A stretch of 64,000 nucleotides of DNA from Aestuariibaculum suncheonense (lineage in GTDB: Bacteria; Bacteroidota; Bacteroidia; Flavobacteriales; Flavobacteriaceae). The notes beneath the pieces are model-generated. The model saw nothing but the letters and a program-made list of their open reading frames with translations, was not told the origin of the DNA and searched no databases. A program made the translations under genes and the position numbers. Shown here piece after piece: positions 58,383-64,000 of the stretch. The number at the start of each line of letters is the position of its first letter. The first letter of the stretch is position 1. Location of the stretch: NCBI RefSeq assembly GCF_014596935.1, contig NZ_JACVXC010000004.1, positions 299,181 to 363,180 on the forward strand, read 5' to 3'.

Positions 58383-60464
58383 TTAACGATAATATACCGA
58401 TAGGGCATTAAAAGATTCAGAGACATGCGACTTAGAGCTCCATGTTAGCTGAAACGGGTTTTGCACTTGGTTTTTATTAGAAATATAAACTTTTATTGGG
58501 TGAATTCCTTTTTCAAGAATCATCTCAGTCATTTTCATCGTTCCGGGTGTATAGCCGTAATCCGCATCAAATAAAATAGCGTCGTGAAAACGCACTAAAC
58601 CTTTATCAATTGCACTAAACTGAAACGTATAGCTTCCCGTACTAGGAATATCAATATATCCTTCAAATAGGAATAAGTCCTCCTCAGTTTTTTTAAAATT
58701 CATCTTATCCAGTTTTGAAACCTTGCCGGACTTAACGGCTGACATAAAACTTAAATTTGGTAGCCAAGGATAGTGCCCGTCGAACGCTTTCCAGTTCCAA
58801 CCTTTTTTACGCACTTGCATTGACAGTGCCGGCACCGGAGCGTCATCATAAGGACGTTTTGCCTGAGCATCAGTACGACGAATACGCAATACTTTATCTT
58901 TCATGTATTGCTGAACCTCAGCAAGCGAATCTTCTCCTGCTAAATTATGAGATTGGTGTGTGTCGATAATCACATCATAAATTTCGAAATCGTCTTCTGC
59001 CGATTGAATGTTATAACGAATACCTACCAAATCTCCTTTTCGAATCATTTGCATTTGCTTGCGAACCCGATTACGATTATTTGGTGAAAATTCTTGAAAA
59101 TCGGGGGTCTTACCAGGAAAAACATATTCTGAATACACTAAGGATTCCTGCTGATTCCCTTTTCCTGTTAATGCCGGTAAAACAGAAATCCCATCACTGT
59201 AGGCTGGTGCTGGAAAACCTGCAACCTCTGTAAACGTCGCCAACCAATCATAAGAAATACTTGGCTCATCTACTTTGCTGTTTTCAGGAATATGGCCGGG
59301 CCATCTCGCAATTAAAGGCATGCGCTCTCCTCCTTCTAACACATCTCGCTTTACACCATCAAACGGGCCAAAACTATCAAAAAAATCAGGATTATTGGGC
59401 ACATAACCTTTAGGCAAATACGATTCCGTGGAAGGCCCGTTGTCTGAAGTGAAAATCACCAAAGTATTGTCATCAATTTTCAAATCTTTAAGCAACTGAA
59501 TCACATCTCCAACCGCATCATCAATTCGTCTCACACTGGTTGCATAACGTTTATAAGTTTTAGGCCACTCTACTTCGGGGGTATCACCATTATTATCGTC
59601 GTCGTAAGTTGCTTTAGCATATTCTGGATGCATGTACGAATCTGGTGCTCCGGATGCAGTATTAATCATTTGCCCTGATTTTCCTGTCCATTGTAAACCA
59701 CCATGAAGTCCACCACCCTTGGGATACTTCTGAGTAGGCAATTCTAATACAGCATGAGGTGTATCATAAGCCAAATACATTAAAAATGGTTTCTCTGCTT
59801 TTGTCTGCTCCACAATCCATTTTTTAGCCACAGCGGTCCATAAATCGGTAGTATAGCATTTATCTAAACCTGCAGAGACTTCCTTATCGTTCTCCCAGAC
59901 TTCCTTTTTACCTCGATAAATACCTTCTACGGGATAATGTTCATGTCCATCGACGTGACGCATATATCCATAAAAATAATCGAAACCTCTTTTATTTGGA
60001 GCACTTGGCCAATCTTCAACATCACTACCTTGTAATCCCCACTTACCTATTGCTGCTGTCGTATACCCCATTTTTTGAGCCACATTTCCAATCGTGTAAT
60101 TATCGGCTAAAGCCTTATCAAACTGATTGTCTCGAACATTGGCATGACCTTGTGACAATCCAGTCAACAAAGAGCTTCTTGAAGGGGCACAAACTGGAGC
60201 GGCTGCATAATGCTGAGTAAGCATCGCTCCTTCATGAGCCATTTTATCGAGATTAGGAGTGCTTGTCCATGGCTGTGATCGTTCTCCTTTGGCCTTTCGT
60301 TGATTCTGATAAAAGACACCAATATCACCATAACCTAGATCATCAGTTAAAATAAAAATGATATTGGGTTTTGAAGCATTTTTCTGCTGTGCTTTTACCG
60401 AGGAGGAATATAAATATATTGCAAAAACACCGGCTAAAAAACTAAATTTATAAATTCGTATCAT
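58383..60464 (-). CDS. secreted sulfatase (S1 family, Cys-type) with C-terminal PA14-like domain
   Basis: A 693-residue enzyme exported by a Sec signal (FLAGVFAIYLYSSSVKAQ). It has ILTDDLGYGDIG for metal binding, the formylglycine site CAPSR at C92 followed by SSLLTGLSQGHA, KWGLQG, and FTSDNGPSTES. Residues from about 600 (FEGYIDIPSTGSYTFQFSAIDKG) form a PA14/beta-sandwich carbohydrate-binding-type module, extending the usual 500-residue sulfatase. It differs in details from the 3567-5138 sulfatase, so the two probably have different substrates. It lies 11 bp after the PhoD-type gene; together they form an operon. Confidence 0.93.
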   Translation of the reverse strand: MIRIYKFSFLAGVFAIYLYSSSVKAQQKNASKPNIIFILTDDLGYGDIGVFYQNQRKAKGERSQPWTSTPNLDKMAHEGAMLTQHYAAAPVCAPSRSSLLTGLSQGHANVRDNQFDKALADNYTIGNVAQKMGYTTAAIGKWGLQGSDVEDWPSAPNKRGFDYFYGYMRHVDGHEHYPVEGIYRGKKEVWENDKEVSAGLDKCYTTDLWTAVAKKWIVEQTKAEKPFLMYLAYDTPHAVLELPTQKYPKGGGLHGGLQWTGKSGQMINTASGAPDSYMHPEYAKATYDDDNNGDTPEVEWPKTYKRYATSVRRIDDAVGDVIQLLKDLKIDDNTLVIFTSDNGPSTESYLPKGYVPNNPDFFDSFGPFDGVKRDVLEGGERMPLIARWPGHIPENSKVDEPSISYDWLATFTEVAGFPAPAYSDGISVLPALTGKGNQQESLVYSEYVFPGKTPDFQEFSPNNRNRVRKQMQMIRKGDLVGIRYNIQSAEDDFEIYDVIIDTHQSHNLAGEDSLAEVQQYMKDKVLRIRRTDAQAKRPYDDAPVPALSMQVRKKGWNWKAFDGHYPWLPNLSFMSAVKSGKVSKLDKMNFKKTEEDLFLFEGYIDIPSTGSYTFQFSAIDKGLVRFHDAILFDADYGYTPGTMKMTEMILEKGIHPIKVYISNKNQVQNPFQLTWSSKSHVSESFNALSVYYR

Positions 60465-60475
60465 CCCTTTATTTT

Positions 60476-63088
60476 TTAAATGTAAACAGTAATTGCTCCA
60501 ACATTTTCTAAAGAAGATTTTGCCTTAATTTCTTTTTTTAGTTCGTTATCAATTAAAAACTGAATAGTGTAATTGCTCTCTTTGTAAACTTTAGGTAAAA
60601 ATATCTTATTGGCAAGCGGTAATGAATATACCAACTCCCCCTGCTCGTCAAGCACTCTAACAATTGGCAACACATCTGATGCTATATTTAATTCCGGAAG
60701 GACAAATTTGGCTTTTTTAAATAATTGATCTTCCTGTGTTACTGTAATAGGCCATCCGGGATATTGGGCATCTGCCTGACTAACGTCTTTAAACCTTTGA
60801 TAGCAAGAACTGGTAATGGTTCGCTTCTTTTTATTTACTGAAACCATACCAAACCCCGTTGATCTATTATACAAAATAGCCGGCTCTTTGTGATGATTGT
60901 AAGGATTTGTTACGGCATGAACAGATATTTTATTTCCGAATCCATCTTCAAAATCTCCTTTGTATGCGGGATTTTCAACCGAATGATTAGATGCATTTAC
61001 TGGTGGCCAAAAACGACGAGGCCAGATGTTATTAAGTGCCGGTCCTGTAAAAGCAAAACCACTATCGCCGTGTTCTTCAATTCCATATTGCACAAAGGTT
61101 CCTAAATGCTGATCGCCTGCAATATGAAATGTAAATCCTTTACGAATAATCTCTAAGGTTTCATCGCGCTTTTTTTGGGGCCATCCGTTAGAATCCATAT
61201 CCTTTGTAAAATCATCCCCTTCAATGTATTCTCCTTTTTCAGGTACTCGTAAACTAGGCACCATATCATCACTTGTTGCTCCTTTAGGAAGAGTTGCGAT
61301 GGTTGCAAAATTGGTTTGTGATAACAAGATTTTCATTTGGGTGTTGTTAGACCAATCGTCTACCCAGTTTTTCAAAAAGGTTTCCTGTCTTTCACCTAAC
61401 AATTCAGCATCAATATCTCTGTGTTTTTTAATGTCGAATTCTGTATTTCTTATGAAGCCATTAAATATATCGGCTTCTTCAGGAAGCACTGTTTTGGGTG
61501 CCGATTTAAATTTTCTATCTTCTAAAATTGCAAAACTTACCCCGGCATAATCCCATTGGGTATAATATACATTAATCCCCTGTTTTACAGGTGTTGCATC
61601 GTAAGGATCAGGAAGGTGTCCTGTTTGCGTAAATTGTGCCATATTTACCCAATCAGCATCCATTTTGTAGCCGCCACTATCCTGAGCTATAGAGCCAAAA
61701 CCTGAAGAGGTATCGGCGTGACTTCCACCGCATCCCCAAAGGTTGCCGTGAAACACGTCATGATCGTCTGTAATAATACCACAAGGGTGGTGACGAAATA
61801 CTTCGCGATACGACCAACCAAACATCATCCATTTTCTTAAGAAATCTAAACAACGTTTATCGTAATCGCCTTCATATTGCACACCATAACCTCCAGTACC
61901 CTCATAAAACTGATCGCCTAAAAACACACAAACATCGTATGATAACATATCTAAATTATCTACAATATCCTGATCTGGGAATCCGAAGTGCATATTACAA
62001 TTTAGGACGGCTATATTAAGCTCTTCTTTATCTTTAGGTTCTGCTTTAACTGTACCTTCATAATAGTAACGCTTAATGCCATTGGACTGCGGAAGTTCTG
62101 CACAAACACGATATGGTATATCGGTCTCCTCATTCCAGTCCTCGATTTCAAAAAGTTTATTTCTTCCGCCGTTAATTAATTCACCTTTAGAAATAGTTTT
62201 CCACACGCCATCTTTAAATATTTCAAGGGCAACAGCGTGTCCTTCTAAACTTTCAAAAGGAGAACATTGAGCCATTAGCTTTAATTTTCCTTTATTTAAA
62301 GTATACTGTGCAAAACAAATTGGACCGAATAACTGAGTTTCGTTTTCCTGAAGCGCATTACCCTCTACTTTCCAATCACTAAAAGAACAACTCGATTTTT
62401 CTTCAACTTTTCTTCCTGAATCGATATTTGCTAACAAAGCAAATGTGCCTGCTAAATCTTTGTTTTTAACATTCAACTTAGAACTTTCAAATAGTTCTTT
62501 ATTGTTTTCTGGATTTAATATGCGAACAACTAAAGTTTGCTCATCATTCTTTAAAGGCTTTGTTTTAATATGTAATTTAAAAGTCTTCGGAATTTCAGAA
62601 AACGGCGTTTTAATTTCTTGCTTACCAACCTGAAGTTGCCCTTTGGTATTCAACCCTACTTCAAGACCTTTACCAAAAACAGCTGCTGAACGATAATCGT
62701 CAAAATTTCCTTTTGCCCCTAATAACATTCCAACACAACCTTTATCAAAGGTTCCTAAATCCGGATGTTTTATAGCAATAGTCACTTCTAAATCTAAAGC
62801 CGAATCGCCATGTTGATGCATTACAGTTAACAAATGTAGATTTCTTTCTTTTCCTACCACCACACATTCCACAGCACCATTACGTATTTCCCAATCCTGC
62901 AAGCGGTTTCCCCAATATTCGGGTCCGGCCCATTTCATATCCTTAAATTTATCCCACTGACTTTTAAACTTAACTTTCTTTTTAGCATCCCACAACTCTT
63001 CGATATATGGAGACAAACCATAACTGGAAAATGCCATCGGTAAAACCGAGCCCAAAACTATGGTTTTTAAGTATTCTCTACGTTTCAT
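60476..63088 (-). CDS. PhoD-type alkaline phosphatase/phosphodiesterase with N-terminal lectin-like domain
   Basis: A 870-residue exported protein from the ATG at 63088, with a twin-arginine-like start MKRREYLKTIVLGSV. An upstream in-frame ATG at 63145 would precede this signal and is rejected. Residues of about 30-250 look like a concanavalin/LamG-type sandwich (FDDYRSAAVFGKGLEVGLN). The metallophosphatase core (from about 350) has the PhoD motifs VFLGDQFYE, ITDDHDVFHGN and HIAGDQHLGTF. PhoD enzymes use Fe/Ca and cleave phosphate esters and diesters. Co-transcribed with the PA14 sulfatase, so the pair may strip sulfate and phosphate from one polymer; that link is inference. Confidence 0.85.
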   Translation of the reverse strand: MKRREYLKTIVLGSVLPMAFSSYGLSPYIEELWDAKKKVKFKSQWDKFKDMKWAGPEYWGNRLQDWEIRNGAVECVVVGKERNLHLLTVMHQHGDSALDLEVTIAIKHPDLGTFDKGCVGMLLGAKGNFDDYRSAAVFGKGLEVGLNTKGQLQVGKQEIKTPFSEIPKTFKLHIKTKPLKNDEQTLVVRILNPENNKELFESSKLNVKNKDLAGTFALLANIDSGRKVEEKSSCSFSDWKVEGNALQENETQLFGPICFAQYTLNKGKLKLMAQCSPFESLEGHAVALEIFKDGVWKTISKGELINGGRNKLFEIEDWNEETDIPYRVCAELPQSNGIKRYYYEGTVKAEPKDKEELNIAVLNCNMHFGFPDQDIVDNLDMLSYDVCVFLGDQFYEGTGGYGVQYEGDYDKRCLDFLRKWMMFGWSYREVFRHHPCGIITDDHDVFHGNLWGCGGSHADTSSGFGSIAQDSGGYKMDADWVNMAQFTQTGHLPDPYDATPVKQGINVYYTQWDYAGVSFAILEDRKFKSAPKTVLPEEADIFNGFIRNTEFDIKKHRDIDAELLGERQETFLKNWVDDWSNNTQMKILLSQTNFATIATLPKGATSDDMVPSLRVPEKGEYIEGDDFTKDMDSNGWPQKKRDETLEIIRKGFTFHIAGDQHLGTFVQYGIEEHGDSGFAFTGPALNNIWPRRFWPPVNASNHSVENPAYKGDFEDGFGNKISVHAVTNPYNHHKEPAILYNRSTGFGMVSVNKKKRTITSSCYQRFKDVSQADAQYPGWPITVTQEDQLFKKAKFVLPELNIASDVLPIVRVLDEQGELVYSLPLANKIFLPKVYKESNYTIQFLIDNELKKEIKAKSSLENVGAITVYI

Positions 63089-63407
63089 AAAATATATTTG
63101 ACAAAATGAATTATAAAAATTTATGCGATGTGCACCATTTAACAAAATTCAGTAATTTAAAATGAAATCTGTATTATTTTTTAAGCGAATAAAGGGGACA
63201 TTTTTATCAACTTCAGACACATAAAAATATAACATCATTAAATAACAAAAAGTTACAAGATTACTTATTTTTTTTAATGACTCACAACATAATAACTTCT
63301 CGAAAAAGTAAAACCCTTAAAATTTGTCGTGATAATATCATTTTGAACATTAATACACACCTAAAGGAATGATTAAATACAGGATGTAAAAGGAAAGTGT
63401 TTAAAAC
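63089..63407. other. gap between the PhoD gene and the tRNA cluster
   Basis: About 320 AT-rich bases with no supported gene, RNA or repeat. The promoter of the PhoD-sulfatase operon must be here, but I could not pick out a convincing box. Confidence 0.4.
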
Positions 63408-63440
63408 AAAAAAGCCTCTACGAAAATCGTAAAAGGCTTT
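63408..63440 (-). terminator. terminator of tRNA unit 1
   Basis: AAAGCCT pairs with AGGCTTT, with an inner TACG/CGTA, next to an A run that reads as T residues on the minus strand. Confidence 0.7.
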
Positions 63441-63442
63441 AG

Positions 63443-63526
63443 TACTGAAGGCGGGACTTGAACCCGCACGAACTAATGTTCATTGGATTTTAAGTCCAAC
63501 GTGTCTACCAATTCCACCACTTCAGC
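63443..63526 (-). tRNA. tRNA-Leu (TAA), copy 1
   Basis: 84-nt cloverleaf on the minus strand: acceptor GCTGAAG/CTTCAGT (G-U at the first pair), anticodon TAA in GGACTTAAAATCC, class II variable arm, T-loop GGTTCAAGTCC. No encoded CCA. Confidence 0.96.
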
Positions 63527-63552
63527 ATGGTATATTTTTTTGAAAGTCTCAG

Positions 63553-63624
63553 AGCGAAAGACGGGATTTGAACCCGCGACCCTCACCTTGGCAAGGTGAT
63601 GCTCTACCCCTGAGCTACTTTCGC
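63553..63624 (-). tRNA. tRNA-Gly (GCC), copy 1
   Basis: 72-nt cloverleaf on the minus strand: acceptor GCGAAAG/CTTTCGC, anticodon GCC in ACCTTGCCAAGGT, T-loop GGTTCAAATCC. It precedes tRNA-Leu by 26 bp in the same transcript. Confidence 0.96.
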
Positions 63625-63663
63625 AGTCTTTATTATGAACGTACAATATTGCTATTGCGGGTG

Positions 63664-63671
63664 CAAATTTA
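63664..63671 (-). promoter_or_regulatory. -7 box of tRNA unit 1
   Basis: On the minus strand TAAATTTG is a perfect TAnnTTTG, followed by CACCCG exactly as at the tRNA-Tyr promoter. It lies 40 bp before tRNA-Gly copy 1, so unit 1 can be transcribed independently of unit 2. Confidence 0.7.
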
Positions 63672-63782
63672 CTATAATTATTAAAAGTAAAAAGTTTTTT
63701 AGTTATTTTTATTTACATTTTTCTAAAAAGCATCATTCTTAAACACTCAGCAAATCTAAAACAGCAAGATTTTAAGCAACAA

Positions 63783-63812
63783 AAAAGCCTTTACGAAAAT
63801 CGCAAAGGCTTT
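63783..63812 (-). terminator. terminator of tRNA unit 2
   Basis: AAAGCCTTT pairs with AAAGGCTTT around an 11-base loop, followed on the minus strand by T residues. Confidence 0.75.
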
Positions 63813-63814
63813 AG

Positions 63815-63898
63815 TACTGAAGGCGGGACTTGAACCCGCACGAACTAATGTTCATTGGATTTTAAGTCCAACGTGTCTACCAATTCCACCACTTCAGC
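63815..63898 (-). tRNA. tRNA-Leu (TAA), copy 2
   Basis: Identical in sequence to copy 1, displaced by 372 bp. Confidence 0.96.
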
Positions 63899-63924
63899 AT
63901 GGTATATTTTTTTGAAAGTCTCAG

Positions 63925-63996
63925 AGCGAAAGACGGGATTTGAACCCGCGACCCTCACCTTGGCAAGGTGATGCTCTACCCCTGAGCTACTTTCGC
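63925..63996 (-). tRNA. tRNA-Gly (GCC), copy 2
   Basis: Identical in sequence to copy 1, displaced by 372 bp. Its upstream region is cut by the window edge. Confidence 0.96.
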
Positions 63997-64000
63997 AGTC

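Larger units (their letters stand above)
63408..64000 (-). repeat. tandem duplication of a tRNA-Gly/tRNA-Leu unit
   Basis: Two copies of a unit with the order (minus strand) tRNA-Gly, tRNA-Leu, terminator stand 372 bp apart. The tRNA genes and the 26-bp spacer between them are identical; the terminator hairpins differ by a few bases. The window ends just inside the start of the second unit, so more copies may follow. Confidence 0.9.

Noticed and set aside
63408..64000. CRISPR array at the right edge
   Set aside because: The repeats are tRNA genes 372 bp apart, not short repeats with unique spacers. No cas gene is present in the window.

Overview
The window is one contiguous stretch of a Bacteroidota chromosome, most likely a marine member of the Flavobacteriaceae. 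The evidence is the gene content and style: a class II ketol-acid reductoisomerase, a GLPGLI-family protein, a DUF5686/CarboxypepD_reg outer-membrane protein, many Sec and lipoprotein signals of Bacteroidota type, AT-rich DNA, and promoters with a TAnnTTTG -7 box instead of a sigma70 -10. Two secreted sulfatases, an L-fuconate dehydratase and a xylose operon point to use of sulfated algal polysaccharides. I cannot name the genus from sequence alone.

Layout. 1-5138: probable edge of a deoxy-sugar (L-fucose type) catabolic cluster, with an oxidoreductase tail, fuconate dehydratase, GapN-like aldehyde dehydrogenase and a lipoprotein sulfatase. 5168-12400: a complete isoleucine/valine operon (ilvD-ilvB-ilvN-ilvC-ilvA, minus strand), preceded by a 20-codon Ile/Val-rich leader peptide and an attenuator. 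12448-13930: metK, divergent from ilv, with a SAM-II-like riboswitch candidate in its leader. 13931-16030: a small accessory island with one orphan gene exactly bracketed by a 10-bp inverted repeat, an 80-bp palindrome and tRNA-Tyr. 16175-28923: housekeeping and envelope genes (deoxynucleoside kinase, PAP2 phosphatase, S9 and M1 peptidases, membrane and soluble pyrophosphatases). 29035-38105: a three-gene RND efflux operon, a small exported protein and a DUF5686 protein. 38145-41101: pyruvate dehydrogenase beta, and etfBA diverging from it. 41129-41306: a strongly structured RNA candidate. 41314-46023: bifunctional nuclease, nucleoside transporter, thyA and a membrane-anchored dihydrofolate reductase fusion. 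46107-53841: PmoA-like protein, FAD oxidoreductase, fabD, lspA, galE, a DegT aminotransferase and the Kdo transferase. 53978-58269: a hendecad-repeat lipoprotein and the xylA-xylB-gntR operon. 58383-63088: a sulfatase plus PhoD-type phosphatase pair. 63408-64000: a tandemly duplicated tRNA-Gly/tRNA-Leu unit.

How the genes work together. The ilv genes make up a full route from threonine/pyruvate to Ile/Val (apart from the final transaminase) and look controlled by translation of their own leader. The nucleoside transporter, deoxynucleoside kinase, ThyA and DHFR together serve deoxynucleotide supply. The two pyrophosphatases dispose of PPi. FabD, LspA, WaaA, GalE and DegT serve envelope synthesis.

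No CRISPR array, prophage, insertion sequence or rRNA operon was seen. The most notable signals are the ilv attenuator, the structured RNA upstream of the bifunctional nuclease, the SAM-II-like metK leader, the orphan gene with bracketing inverted repeat, and the 2TM-DHFR fusion.
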